This document shows positions 6,017-13,056 of a DNA stretch of 40,794 bases, piece by piece. The stretch spans positions 1 through 40,794 of the forward strand of contig JAZSDT010000067.1 in the NCBI GenBank assembly GCA_045531285.1. The letters run 5' to 3'. The notes beneath the pieces were generated by a model. That model searched no databases and was not told the DNA's origin. It saw only the letters and a list, made by a program, of their open reading frames with translations. The position numbers were made by a program, and so were the translations under genes. Position 1 is the stretch's first letter; each line of letters opens with the position of its first letter. The stretch is from RGIG6353 sp045531285 (GTDB lineage: Bacteria > Bacillota > Clostridia > Oscillospirales > SIG627).

Positions 6017-6459
6017 ATCGGCTCACCGCCTTTCAAGAATTCGGGGTTATCGTGGATATTTCCAATTACTTCAAACACATTAGAATTGTCAATGCCATAA
6101 ATTCCTTCTTCTGTGCAGAAGACATATCTTGCTTTGGCATCATCATACTTGATATAGCCAATTTCATAATTTGCAAGTCCCTTAGGCTCATATAAATATA
6201 TTTTGACAACATCCCCACTGAAAATCTTATTGCCGTTCTTATCGGTTAAGCCCGTGTACTGTCCGAGGGTGTCAGTATAAACAACGTGCTTTTCGGTCGG
6301 TGCTTCCAAATTCTCATCGTAGCTTCCGTATATGATAGAAAAAGCTCCTTTACCTTGACAAACTCCACCATATACCCAATTGCTCGGTACTTTTTCTCCA
6401 TTCATCCATACCTTTTCACCGTGCCGTCTTGTCTGTCCTCTAAACAAAACCTCTCTCAT
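6013..6459 (-). CDS. YopX family protein
   Basis: The 148-residue product has the YopX signature: it begins MREVLFRGQTRR..GEKVWMNGEKV, then YGSYDENLE, VYTDTLGQYTGLTDKNGNKIF, GDVVKI, and ends with FEVIGNIHDNPEFL. YopX proteins are abundant in Gram-positive phages and form a beta-barrel-like oligomer of unknown function. It overlaps both neighbours by four bases and ends with the KGG tail that carries the next ribosome site. Confidence 0.9.
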   Translation of the reverse strand: MREVLFRGQTRRHGEKVWMNGEKVPSNWVYGGVCQGKGAFSIIYGSYDENLEAPTEKHVVYTDTLGQYTGLTDKNGNKIFSGDVVKIYLYEPKGLANYEIGYIKYDDAKARYVFCTEEGIYGIDNSNVFEVIGNIHDNPEFLKGGEPI

Positions 6460-6611
6460 ATCGGCTCAAACTCCTTTCCCTTGCAAGAGCAAAAATCGTC
6501 TGTCGGTATCCAATCGTCTATGACGATATCGTTGCTTGCTTCGCACATATATCCGCCCTCTCCGATGTAAAGGCAGTTCTCGCAGTCATAACATGTTTTT
6601 TCCGGCTTCAT
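6456..6611 (-). CDS. small Cys-rich protein (51 residues)
   Basis: The frame starts MKPEKTCYDCENCLYIGEGG and continues YMCEAS to FCSCKGKEF, giving six cysteines in pairs. It overlaps the ThyX-like gene upstream by four bases and YopX downstream by four (ATGA). The pattern CYDCENCLY..GYMCE resembles small phage zinc proteins that end CxCK. Function unknown. Confidence 0.65.
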   Translation of the reverse strand: MKPEKTCYDCENCLYIGEGGYMCEASNDIVIDDWIPTDDFCSCKGKEFEPI

Positions 6612-7198
6612 CTTTTGCCTCCGAAAACCTCATTGTAAGCCTCATAACGCTCTCTTATGTTGGTGCTTCTGAGAGCGGGGTACTTATCGGTCATACACTC
6701 GTACCATCCGCAGCCGCCCATTTCGGGGCATCCGCAGCGGTATATACAGTTGGGGACCAACGTATCAGATATCTCAGGCTGCACATCATAGAGGGCTTTC
6801 TTAAAGTCCTCCGCATACTCTCTTGTCTCGGGACTTGCCATATAGCAGAGTCTTTTTCTCCACGTATCAATAAGGTGCTGAGCGTTTGCTTCTCCGGTAA
6901 AGGTCTGCGGTTCGTCCTGCGTAAGCTTGCTTCTGTCAACTCCCGTGCGGTCGGTTCTTTGTGTCTGCACAAACTTTTCCCACTTGTGTCGTACCCAGTG
7001 CACGGTAACCCAATGAAGCATATTTTTCCAACGCCACTTGACTATAATATCTCGGATCGGGGAATGCTCTGCAATAAGTATTTCCTTCTTGAATTTTTCG
7101 CTGGGCTCTTTCCCGAGAGATCCTTTTCCTACAGTAGCTCGGCAATCGTCAACGACTTCTTGCCAATCTCCCTTTATCTTGAGTATTTCTGTTTTCAT
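6608..7198 (-). CDS. thyX: ThyX-like flavin-dependent thymidylate synthase, divergent
   Basis: ThyX makes dTMP from dUMP using FAD. The order EHSPIRDIIV (residue 44), HWVRHKWEKFVQTQRTDR (residues 67-84), GEANAQHLIDTWRKRLCYMA and DVQPEISDTLVPN follows the ThyX fold. The signature region RHRxxSxxxxSxR is altered here: RHK is kept but the usual serines are replaced by lysine, valine and threonine. A cysteine-rich tail (CIYRCGCPEMGGCGW) is unusual. It may be a working variant with a shifted mechanism or a related enzyme. It lies in the early operon with the nucleotide-pool enzyme, with a GGAGACAC site. Confidence 0.72.
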   Translation of the reverse strand: MKTEILKIKGDWQEVVDDCRATVGKGSLGKEPSEKFKKEILIAEHSPIRDIIVKWRWKNMLHWVTVHWVRHKWEKFVQTQRTDRTGVDRSKLTQDEPQTFTGEANAQHLIDTWRKRLCYMASPETREYAEDFKKALYDVQPEISDTLVPNCIYRCGCPEMGGCGWYECMTDKYPALRSTNIRERYEAYNEVFGGKR

Positions 7199-7210
7199 TA
7201 CCTGTGTCTC

Positions 7211-7567
7211 CTATTCGTTGATGATATTAACGCTGTATCCTGCGCATTTGTAATTTTTTAAGAACGCTCGGTTGATTCTTCCTATAGGCTGTCCTACAAA
7301 TTCCGAAGCCGATTTCTCACTGTAGAAGTGCCACATCTTATCTCCGCGGGAAAACACGTAGTGTCTGTAAGGCTCCGGGCGGAAGCTCTTATCGTATTCC
7401 GGGCAAGAAAGAACACAATACGACTGCTCATAGCGCTTGTCTACCGCTACCTTGGTGGGTATTGCCTCCCATCCTTCGACAGGCTCGAAACGACTGCTCC
7501 AGGAACATCTTCCAACCGAGTTTTCGCAAGTCTCACACAGCGTCGCTTTCTTCTGCCCTTTGTTCAT
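7211..7567 (-). CDS. Cys-rich phage hypothetical protein
   Basis: The 118-residue product starts with LCETCENSVGRCSWSSRFEP and VEGWEAIPTK, then SYCVLSCPEY; this N-terminal half is a recurrent phage domain in my memory, with four or five metal-binding cysteines. The C-terminal half (EFVGQPIGRINRAFLKNYKC) contains a short helix-turn-helix-like piece. It overlaps the resolvase gene end by 35 bases with a GGAGGG site. Function unknown. Confidence 0.6.
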   Translation of the reverse strand: MNKGQKKATLCETCENSVGRCSWSSRFEPVEGWEAIPTKVAVDKRYEQSYCVLSCPEYDKSFRPEPYRHYVFSRGDKMWHFYSEKSASEFVGQPIGRINRAFLKNYKCAGYSVNIINE

Positions 7568-7928
7568 ATTTTCCCTCCGCTATTTCTTCGATGAACTTTG
7601 CTGAATCGTACTCCGCAAACAATCTCATCCAATCTTCAAGCCTCATAGTTACGAGAATGTCCGAGTAGTTTTTCTTATGGAAAACACACGGAAGTTTGTC
7701 GGTGTTTTCTGAATCTCTCACTGCTTGAGCCATCCACTTATAGAGCTGCATCGTCTCTTGATGCTTAGCTTCTATGTGGATCCCGGGAAGGCCTACAACG
7801 TCGGAAGCCTCACCGGTATTACCACAATATTGAGCCGTTCTTCGTGCATCGGTGTAACCGTAGTCTCTGAATATGCGCGAGAGATCTCTTTCGAATCGAG
7901 CTCCTTTTTGCTTGCTGTTAATTGGCAC
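7533..7928 (-). CDS. PD-(D/E)XK nuclease, Holliday-junction-resolvase-like
   Basis: The 131-residue product has the nuclease core E (GARFERDLSRIF), SDVVGLPG (Asp) and IHIEAKHQ (ExK), matching archaeal-type Hjc resolvases found in Gram-positive phages. It would resolve branched DNA made during recombination by the annealing protein/exonuclease pair. A GTG start with GAGGTGATGTAA directly before it abuts the previous stop. Restriction-like nicking is the alternative. Confidence 0.75.
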   Translation of the reverse strand: MPINSKQKGARFERDLSRIFRDYGYTDARRTAQYCGNTGEASDVVGLPGIHIEAKHQETMQLYKWMAQAVRDSENTDKLPCVFHKKNYSDILVTMRLEDWMRLFAEYDSAKFIEEIAEGKYEQRAEESDAV

Positions 7929-8264
7929 TTACATCACCTCAAGTCTTAAATCATCGAGTTTTTCATGCTCTTCATAGCCTATGAACATTGTCATAGCTTT
8001 TTTTAGTCCCTCACGAGCTACTATAAGTTCGTGTATACGGCTATTAAGGTGTCTTATAGAGTGTTCGAGATCTTTAGGATTAAGAGCCAGAAAATAACCG
8101 TTAGAGTCCGAACCTACGGGAATGCCTTCCGCTCTGGCTTTATGTACCGCATCTCTTACCTGCGATCCGGTAACACCTAATGCAAAGCATATATCTCTTG
8201 ATTTGATTCGCTTGTCTGATCCTACGGGTATTCTTGAAATAATGTTAATGTCTGTATCTCTCAT
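7929..8264 (-). CDS. winged-helix-like DNA-binding protein
   Basis: I place the start at ATG 8264 with GGAGG seven bases before it (111 residues); a longer frame from 8366 overlaps the next gene and adds an unlikely start. The region IKSRDICFALGVTGSQVRDAVHKA (with VGSDKR before it) is a helix-turn-helix with a wing, and the C-terminus is a charged helix. It stands near the replication genes, so it may load or assist the replisome, but regulation is equally possible. Confidence 0.6.
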   Translation of the reverse strand: MRDTDINIISRIPVGSDKRIKSRDICFALGVTGSQVRDAVHKARAEGIPVGSDSNGYFLALNPKDLEHSIRHLNSRIHELIVAREGLKKAMTMFIGYEEHEKLDDLRLEVM

Positions 8265-8466
8265 ACTTAGCCTCCAGTGCACTGTGTATCGGACATGTTC
8301 TGTCGAATACTTCACAGTTTTCTCTCTTAAAAGATTTCTTTTTGTCCCGGGTATTGAATATGACATTCATCTTTGTGCCGTTAATAAGACCCTCGCAGAT
8401 GATGTAGTTGTCTCTTTCGCCCATGTAATAAGGGCACGTTACTTTTACGCTGCTCCAATCTGTCAA
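8245..8466 (-). CDS. small zinc-binding-type protein
   Basis: A TTG at 8466 with GAGGTG before it gives MTDWSSVKVTCPYYMGERDN, the typical start of a common small phage protein; a GTG at 8475 lacks a good site. Cysteines at CPYYMGERDNYIICE and CEVFDRTCPIHSA give a CxxC-like set. It overlaps the next gene by 20 bases and belongs to the early operon. Function unknown. Confidence 0.6.
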   Translation of the reverse strand: MTDWSSVKVTCPYYMGERDNYIICEGLINGTKMNVIFNTRDKKKSFKRENCEVFDRTCPIHSALEAKYERYRH

Positions 8467-8480
8467 GCATATCACCTCGC

Positions 8481-9299
8481 TTATGCGTCTATGACCTCAT
8501 AGCTCCTTCTGAGTGCTGCTTCAAAGAACTCGTCAGTATCAAACGAACCACGGCTCTCCTCTGGCTTTTTGTTATCGTTCATAGCCCACAACTTGATTGT
8601 GGCATAATGGTTTTCATACATAACGCCTTTTGACTCTATGTAACACGAAAGTCTCTCAATGCGCTCGCTGAAGTCTTGATACTCGTCTTTGAGCTTTTGA
8701 TACTCCGAATCGGTCAATAAGACATTTCGAAATTCGCCGTAAGCGTTTCCCCGCGCGTTTATATATATCGCTTCTCTCTTTTCTTTTTCTTTTATTTCTT
8801 TTTCTTTAAATAAGAAAGGGGTATGGGGAGAGAGAATGCTTTCTTTTTCTTTGTTTTCTTTTTCTGTTCTCTCTTGTGTTACATGTAACGTTACAGTAAC
8901 GTTACACTCCTTCTTTTTTGCTCTGCATTTTTGGACTCTTTTTCGTGTCGCTTCTCGCATTGCTTTAGCTTCGTCATACTGGTATTTTTCCCAGTTGGGG
9001 AAGAAAATCACGCCGTTTTCAATATCTATCATTTCAAGCGTTTTGAACATTAAAAGTGCGGTTTTAGTCAATTTTAATGGTGATTTTATCTCTTTTGCTA
9101 TCATTTCCTCGTTGTAGATTACGTCGCCTTTTTGGAGCTTTCCTGCGTTGTTGAGCTTTCCCGAAAGGCACAGTATCTTAATCCAAATAAGGACAATTTC
9201 TGAAGCTTTGTTTTTTATTTCTTTTTGCGAAAAAATTTGTAAAATTTTTGGATTTTCAAAAATGCTTATGTCAAGACTTATGCAATTCGGGTTAGCCAT
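8481..9299 (-). CDS. phage replisome organizer / replication initiator
   Basis: Residues 1-120 match the N-terminal replisome-organizer winged-helix domain (LDISIFENPKI, VLIWIKILCLSGKLNNAGKL, NGVIFFPNWEKYQ). A Lys/Glu-rich linker follows, and residues 185-250 have the C-terminal domain (YGEFRNVLLTDSEYQKLKDE, YIESKGVMYENHYATI) found in phage initiators and DnaD-like loaders. It would bind the origin and recruit the host helicase. Start at ATG 9299 (272 residues) after AAGGAGTG. Like lambda O, the linker carries repeated palindromes likely to be the origin. Confidence 0.82.
   Translation of the reverse strand: MANPNCISLDISIFENPKILQIFSQKEIKNKASEIVLIWIKILCLSGKLNNAGKLQKGDVIYNEEMIAKEIKSPLKLTKTALLMFKTLEMIDIENGVIFFPNWEKYQYDEAKAMREATRKRVQKCRAKKKECNVTVTLHVTQERTEKENKEKESILSPHTPFLFKEKEIKEKEKREAIYINARGNAYGEFRNVLLTDSEYQKLKDEYQDFSERIERLSCYIESKGVMYENHYATIKLWAMNDNKKPEESRGSFDTDEFFEAALRRSYEVIDA
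8764..8905. other. candidate replication origin inside the initiator gene
   Basis: Positions 8878-8905 contain overlapping palindromes GTTACATGTAAC (8878-8889) and GTAACGTTAC twice (8885-8894, 8896-8905), so the GTTAC unit and its complement recur at short spacing. Next to them, 8764-8870 is an AT-rich pyrimidine run of TTTCTTTTT repeats, suited to strand opening. The pattern of iterons plus AT-rich run within the initiator gene is the lambda-like plan. Confidence 0.6.
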
Positions 9300-9311
9300 A
9301 ATAATCACTCC

Positions 9312-9752
9312 TTAAAACGGAAGATCGTCATCCTCTCTGAGCTCTTCCATCTGTCCTCCGAAAGCTGGTTCATCGTTGCGAAGGTCCGCATATGAGGTGT
9401 CTGCTACCGGTGCTCCTGCGACCGTGTTTTCGTTCTTGGAATCAACGAAAAGTGCCTCGTTGATAATAATCTCTGTAGTGTATCTTTTCTCTCCGTTCTT
9501 TTCATATCCTCTCTTTGATATGAATCCTATAACGCAGATCCCGCTACCTTTTCTGAAGTACTTGCAGATAAACTCAGCAGTCTCTTTCCACGCCACGCAA
9601 TCAACGAAGTCCGTTACCGTGTCAGTCCCTTTTCTTCTGTTGATCGCTATTGAAAACGTTGTTACGCTTATTCCGCCTTGGGTCTTCTTGAGTTCGGGGT
9701 CAGTTACAAGCCTTCCTCCTATGATCGCTTTGTTTAAATTTAAGTTGCTCAT
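9312..9752 (-). CDS. ssb: single-stranded DNA-binding protein
   Basis: The 146-residue product has an OB-fold SSB core (NKAIIGGRLVTDPELKKT, VTTFSIAINRR, DFVDCVAWKETAEFICKYF, KGSGICVIGF) and the acidic C-terminal tip DDDLPF that recruits partner proteins. It coats single-stranded DNA during replication and recombination. AGGAGG precedes the ATG, and it lies between the replisome organizer and the recombination genes. Confidence 0.95.
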   Translation of the reverse strand: MSNLNLNKAIIGGRLVTDPELKKTQGGISVTTFSIAINRRKGTDTVTDFVDCVAWKETAEFICKYFRKGSGICVIGFISKRGYEKNGEKRYTTEIIINEALFVDSKNENTVAGAPVADTSYADLRNDEPAFGGQMEELREDDDLPF

Positions 9753-9761
9753 TGTATCCTC

Positions 9762-10025
9762 CTATAAATAACTTTTACCAAAAATTTCAATAAACTCTTC
9801 TGCGCTCCATCCGTAGCGCTTCATTGCTTTTATCTGTGCATATTTCTTTATGCCTTTGTATAAGGCTGAATTTTGCCCGTGTACGCCCTCTTTACCGTCC
9901 CTATGGTGTAGAGGGCATAACGGAACTATCAAGCCGTAACGGTCAGATTTTCGCCTATTAGCTTGTCCCTCGAATACGTGATGCCATTCGGCGCCGTAAT
10001 GACCGCACACTATGCATCTGTTCAT
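9762..10025 (-). CDS. HNH-motif small protein
   Basis: The core has CIVCGHYGAEWHHVFEG and LCPLHHRDGKEGVHGQN, so two CxxC/CxxHH-type ligand sets around an HNH-like His-His centre. HNH nucleases and small recombination proteins both use this pattern. I choose the ATG at 10025 (87 residues); a GTG at 10079 is an alternative, and neither has a strong ribosome site. It overlaps nothing else here and may be coupled to the upstream gene. Confidence 0.6.
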   Translation of the reverse strand: MNRCIVCGHYGAEWHHVFEGQANRRKSDRYGLIVPLCPLHHRDGKEGVHGQNSALYKGIKKYAQIKAMKRYGWSAEEFIEIFGKSYL

Positions 10026-10044
10026 ATCCTTTGCGAGTATTGGC

Positions 10045-10227
10045 TTAGTTGTTCTTGTACCAGCTTTCGTCGCAACCACCCTTTCTTATCAAAGGATCTC
10101 TTGCCATAGATTCGCGTATGCGCCTTCTGCGCTCCAGGCTTATCTCTTCAAGTTCTTCTGTGTCATTGTCTATGATGGTGCGGCTGTTATAACCGCCGTG
10201 TACTTCGTCGTATTCTTTTCTCGTCAT
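10045..10227 (-). CDS. small 60-residue charged protein
   Basis: ATG 10227 overlaps the stop of the upstream gene (ATGA) with AGAGG seven bases away. The product is MTRKEYDEVHGGYNSRTIID, then a very acidic and very basic helix (EELEEISLERRRRIRES). No family is recognised. Confidence 0.55.
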   Translation of the reverse strand: MTRKEYDEVHGGYNSRTIIDNDTEELEEISLERRRRIRESMARDPLIRKGGCDESWYKNN

Positions 10228-10751
10228 TTCCATTCCTCTATCATTCTTTCAATGTCTGCTCTCGGTCTAAGCGGTATGCCCTGCAGCTTTGCTTCTTCCT
10301 CAAGGAGCTGAATGAGTCTGTGCATCTGTTCTGTGTCGTAAGAAGAAGAGCCGTAATATAATGTAACGTTCGTGCAGCCGTCTATCTTGGACGGGAATGT
10401 TTCTGCGATATATCCGAGTCCTTTCTTTTCCCACTCAGCTCTGAGAGTGTCTACCGCTTGGTTAAGCACGCACACAAAAACGCTGTTTCCGCCAATGTTT
10501 TTTATTGTCTCACGGTAAATGTCTATCTTCGGTATTTCCGTTTTCTCTGCGATCTCACCCATAAGACACCAGGCGTAGGCGTTGGCATCTGTTGAGCGCC
10601 TTTTGCGGTGCACCTTCAGTTCTACGTCAAGGAGCTTGTTCTTAAGCTCCTCGACCGATTCAATGTGCTTCTCGGTAAGCGTTATTGTCAGCTTCGGCTT
10701 CCCGGTGCTGTAATCTATGCTTATATCGGTGATATTACCCTGCGTTTTCAT
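10224..10751 (-). CDS. recombination-associated protein, NinB/Orf-like (tentative)
   Basis: The start is ATG 10751 with GGAGGG eight bases before it (175 residues). The product has TGKPKLTITLTEKHIESVEE, then KRRSTDANAYAWCLMGEIAEKTEI and YRETIKNIGGNSV. The charged block KRRS.DANAY.W.L is typical of the NinB/Orf group of phage recombination mediators, which help load recombinases on SSB-coated DNA. The position between SSB and the exonuclease fits. The match is partial, so the name is tentative. Confidence 0.55.
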   Translation of the reverse strand: MKTQGNITDISIDYSTGKPKLTITLTEKHIESVEELKNKLLDVELKVHRKRRSTDANAYAWCLMGEIAEKTEIPKIDIYRETIKNIGGNSVFVCVLNQAVDTLRAEWEKKGLGYIAETFPSKIDGCTNVTLYYGSSSYDTEQMHRLIQLLEEEAKLQGIPLRPRADIERMIEEWK

Positions 10752-10822
10752 TTCAGCCCTCCTGCATAAAGCAAGCAAACACTCTCTTGTTCTTCCTCGA
10801 TTGTGCCGTTAAGCTCCCACAT
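10748..10822 (-). CDS. 24-residue mini-gene
   Basis: This frame begins MWELNGTIEEEQESVCLL, ends YAGGLK, and its stop overlaps the next start (ATGA). It has an AGGAG site eight bases before the ATG. It may be a leader that couples translation of the recombination gene, or a tiny functional protein. Confidence 0.45.
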   Translation of the reverse strand: MWELNGTIEEEQESVCLLYAGGLK

Positions 10823-10834
10823 AATATTCACTCC

Positions 10835-11401
10835 TTAAAAATCTGTGACCGTTGGGAACATTCCCTTTTCAAGACAACTTGCAAGATATCTCAATTTAGG
10901 GAGATATTCTTCCTCAATAAACTTTTCATTATAGAAAACATCAATTTCAGAGACTCTATTTTTATCTATAGGCAAGAAGAAATTTTCATAATCCTCTTCC
11001 TGTAGAGCATAGGCTATTATCTTTACTCGTCTGATCTTCGCTGCATACATCTGTACCCATACCTGCCTTTTATATTTCATCGGCACTTTGAAAGGCTTGT
11101 CGGCTGAATGCGTTTTGCACTCATATATGCAATCGTTAGTATTACCATCTAAATTTACTCGCAGTTTCAATTCCGGTATTAATATCTGCTTGTCAAATTC
11201 CAACAATGGTATTTGCAGAAAGTTTAATATCTGATGCTCTTTGTGCGTTCCTGCTAATGTATATTGATTTTGAAAGTTTGTCCTGCTGATACCAATCTTT
11301 GATAGCCACCAATTTTCAAAGCTCTTGGTATCCCAATTCCCAACAATATAATCTGTATCACTTGCTCCAAACCAACCGCTTCTGTCTTGGGAGCTAATCA
11401 T
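10835..11401 (-). CDS. YqaJ/lambda-exo-type alkaline exonuclease
   Basis: The 188-residue product has GASDTDYIVGNWDTKSF, LAGTHKEHQIL, LRVNLDGNTND and CIYECKTH, the Asp and ExK ligands of the PD-(D/E)XK exonuclease family, plus QVWVQMYAAKI. It would degrade 5' ends so the annealing protein next to it can pair strands. It is at the short end of the family. Its ATG overlaps the annealing-protein stop by four bases, which is the standard paired arrangement. Confidence 0.82.
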   Translation of the reverse strand: MISSQDRSGWFGASDTDYIVGNWDTKSFENWWLSKIGISRTNFQNQYTLAGTHKEHQILNFLQIPLLEFDKQILIPELKLRVNLDGNTNDCIYECKTHSADKPFKVPMKYKRQVWVQMYAAKIRRVKIIAYALQEEDYENFFLPIDKNRVSEIDVFYNEKFIEEEYLPKLRYLASCLEKGMFPTVTDF

Positions 11402-12051
11402 AAGGCAACCAATTTCTTTTCAAATCTGTCTATTTGGTCAAATAGAGTGAAGAAATATTTAACCTCGTCTTCCGTCATTTCAAGCTTTTCGGCAATTTCG
11501 CCCGTTGTCATTCTCTTTTTAATGAGCTTTGTATACTCTTCCTGCACTCGCTTCTGAATCGCAAAGATACTATGTGCAGATAAGTCCTCTTCCTGCTCCT
11601 TTGCGTTGGTATGCTCTTCGTCAATCCATAGATTAAAACCAAGTCCTGTCATCATAGCAACGCCCTTGACGAAAGCTCTTGTCTGTGCGTTCCATAATCT
11701 CTGCTGTGTAAGTGAATTATCCTTTACCGGATTACTGCCATTCATCAAAGGAAACTGAGCTTCAAAGGTCAAATCATCTATGGTGATTTTTACACGTACT
11801 TCATAACAACTGTTTGTATTCCCTTTGCTGTCCGTAAACACTTTGTCTGCCATAAACAAAGAAGATCCGTTAGCGTTTATACAAGGCTCGAAATACACCT
11901 TGTTTGCTCCGTTTTCATGCAGGAGCTTCTTGCACACCGCCCAATTTAAGTACGGTACTTCTATTGTCTTACCTTTATCGTCTTTTGCTTCTCTATAATC
12001 GCAATATGGCTTTACATCTATTGCCACAAGTTCTTCATATGGTTTTAACAT
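11398..12051 (-). CDS. single-strand annealing protein (DUF1071/RAD52-like group)
   Basis: The 217-residue product has PYLNWAVCKKLLHENGANKVYFE near residue 33, YEVRVKITIDDLTFE, and QTRAFVKGVAMMTGLGFNLW, the pattern of the DUF1071 single-strand annealing proteins. A C-terminal helix-turn-helix-like part (MTTGEIAEKLEMTEDEVK) follows. It pairs complementary strands during phage recombination with the exonuclease that follows. GGAGAG precedes the start. Confidence 0.8.
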   Translation of the reverse strand: MLKPYEELVAIDVKPYCDYREAKDDKGKTIEVPYLNWAVCKKLLHENGANKVYFEPCINANGSSLFMADKVFTDSKGNTNSCYEVRVKITIDDLTFEAQFPLMNGSNPVKDNSLTQQRLWNAQTRAFVKGVAMMTGLGFNLWIDEEHTNAKEQEEDLSAHSIFAIQKRVQEEYTKLIKKRMTTGEIAEKLEMTEDEVKYFFTLFDQIDRFEKKLVAL

Positions 12052-12110
12052 TTTCTCACTCTCCTATGTAATTATCTGTGTATCTGCTTGTGTAATACTT
12101 AATACCGTTA

Positions 12111-12290
12111 TCAAACATCGAACATACCGCCTTTGAAGCCCGCATATGCGCCTATTGCTATGCACAATGCTCCCGCAATTAAGCCCTCGCCAATGGATAA
12201 TGTGTCTTGCTCGATTCCCGATACCGTAAGGAACAATGCCACAAACGATATTACCGATAATGCGATATAAAACTTTCTTGAAATCTTCAT
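12111..12290 (-). CDS. small two-segment membrane protein
   Basis: The frame starts MKISRKFYIALSVISFVAL, a positively charged end followed by a hydrophobic helix, and a second helix ends IAIGAYAGFKGGMFDV. Length 59 residues with GAGG before the ATG. Two transmembrane segments suggest an inner-membrane phage protein such as an exclusion or early membrane factor. It lies directly before the recombination genes in the early operon. Confidence 0.6.
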   Translation of the reverse strand: MKISRKFYIALSVISFVALFLTVSGIEQDTLSIGEGLIAGALCIAIGAYAGFKGGMFDV

Positions 12291-12302
12291 TTTTAAACCT
12301 CA

Positions 12303-12354
12303 CTAAAATTTTCTTGCAATTTTAGCCGAGTTGTGCTATTCTTATTTAGAATAG
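12303..12354. promoter_or_regulatory. two adjoining inverted repeats between the HTH gene and the early operon
   Basis: CTAAAATT (12303-12310) pairs with AATTTTAG (12318-12325), and CTATTCT (12336-12342) pairs with AGAATAG (12348-12354). They lie in the 5' leader of the early genes and across the stop of the HTH gene. They could be an attenuator or an operator; no T run follows. Confidence 0.4.
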
Positions 12355-12528
12355 TTGTTCAACACGACTGTTCAATGCTTTAGCTATCAGCTTTGCGGTT
12401 GAGACTTTAGGGTCTTGCACACCCCTCTCAACCCGCTGATAGCTTACCTCTGATATTTTGGCTTGTTCCGCAACTTGCACTTGGGTCAAGCCTTTTTCTT
12501 CTCTTGTTTTCTTCAGTTTAATGTTCAA
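12346..12528 (-). CDS. XRE-family HTH regulator, short (Cro-like position)
   Basis: The TTG at 12528 (60 residues), with a GGGGACGG site, starts LNIKLKKTREEKGLTQVQVAEQ. The HTH follows (VAEQAKISEVSYQRVERGVQ) and the end is AKALNSRVEQLF. It is the first gene on the minus strand ahead of the early operon, and it diverges from a plus-strand XRE gene 78 bases away, so it is Cro-like by position. It is related to the 13050 gene (ending ARVLNSSVEKLFTQ), which suggests duplication. Confidence 0.75.
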   Translation of the reverse strand: MNIKLKKTREEKGLTQVQVAEQAKISEVSYQRVERGVQDPKVSTAKLIAKALNSRVEQLF

Positions 12529-12605
12529 TATCACCGTCCCCTTTGTTATTCGCACAACGTTTACGATGCGCCAAGAGTTTTTTAAATTTTTTTTGGAGTT
12601 TTTTT
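12529..12605. promoter_or_regulatory. divergent intergenic region of XRE pair 1
   Basis: The 77 bases hold a weak minus promoter (TTGGCG, 18 bp, AATAAC) and an imperfect palindrome CGCACAACGTTTACGATGCG (12551-12570). No strong consensus promoter is seen, so activation or read-through may matter. The plus-strand gene is preceded by the A/T-rich leader shared by the other array genes. Confidence 0.4.
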
Positions 12606-12824
12606 ATGGACGCATTTAAAGACCGCTTGAGACAGATTCGTAAAGAAAGAAACCTTACTCAAAAGCAAGTAGCCGAGGCTATAAATACTATAGAGCAGAA
12701 TTATCAACGATACGAACGTGGTAGTCAACAACCTACATTGTTAACTCTCATAGCGCTTGCCGATTTTTTCAATATCTCGTTGGACTACCTTTGCGGTAGG
12801 TCTAATGACCCAACTCGTTACTGA
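12606..12824 (+). CDS. XRE-family HTH regulator, array gene A
   Basis: The 72-residue product is a single-domain Cro/CI-type HTH: MDAFKDRLRQIRKERNLTQK, VAEAINTIEQNYQRYERGSQ, and tail ALADFFNISLDYLCGRSNDP. The ATG follows TTTTGGAG and a long A/T run. It is the first of five plus-strand regulators that share this tail. It lies opposite a minus-strand regulator and may be the CI-like partner of that pair. Confidence 0.8.
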   Translation: MDAFKDRLRQIRKERNLTQKQVAEAINTIEQNYQRYERGSQQPTLLTLIALADFFNISLDYLCGRSNDPTRY

Positions 12825-12840
12825 GTAATTGGAGTTTTTT

Positions 12841-13056
12841 ATGGAATTTTCAGCACGACTCAAAGAACTGCGCAAATTACACAAAGCGACGCAAGTTTTT
12901 CTTTCAAAGGAGCTTGGAATGACTGAGCGGCAATACCAGAGGTTAGAGTCCGGAGACTCAAAACCTATGTACGAAAACTTAATCGCCCTTGCGGATTTTT
13001 TTGACGTCTCTTTAGATTACCTTTGCGGCAGGTCTGACGATCCAACTCGTTACTGA
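12841..13056 (+). CDS. XRE-family HTH regulator, array gene B
   Basis: The 71-residue product starts MEFSARLKELRKLHKATQVF, HTH SKELGMTERQYQRLESGDSK, tail ALADFFDVSLDYLCGRSDDP. It follows gene A by 16 bases and ends where the minus-strand gene 13050 ends, overlapping it by seven bases. The last 74 bases before its stop are identical to those of array gene D at 13746-13819, so the tail has been copied while the HTH differs. Confidence 0.8.
   Translation: MEFSARLKELRKLHKATQVFLSKELGMTERQYQRLESGDSKPMYENLIALADFFDVSLDYLCGRSDDPTRY
12979..13052 (+). repeat. 74-bp exact direct repeat, copy 1 (tail of array gene B)
   Basis: Identical to 13746-13819. It encodes the conserved tail LIALADFFDVSLDYLCGRSD. 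The flanking HTH sequences differ, so recombination or duplication has spread the tail. Confidence 0.9.

Noticed and set aside
6536..7261. 241-residue plus-strand frame
   Set aside because: Opposite the ThyX-like gene and its neighbours, without any domain or start signal.
12064..12303. 79-residue minus-strand frame
   Set aside because: Out of frame with a better gene at 12111-12290 that has a ribosome site and two membrane helices; this frame is basic and has no domain pattern.
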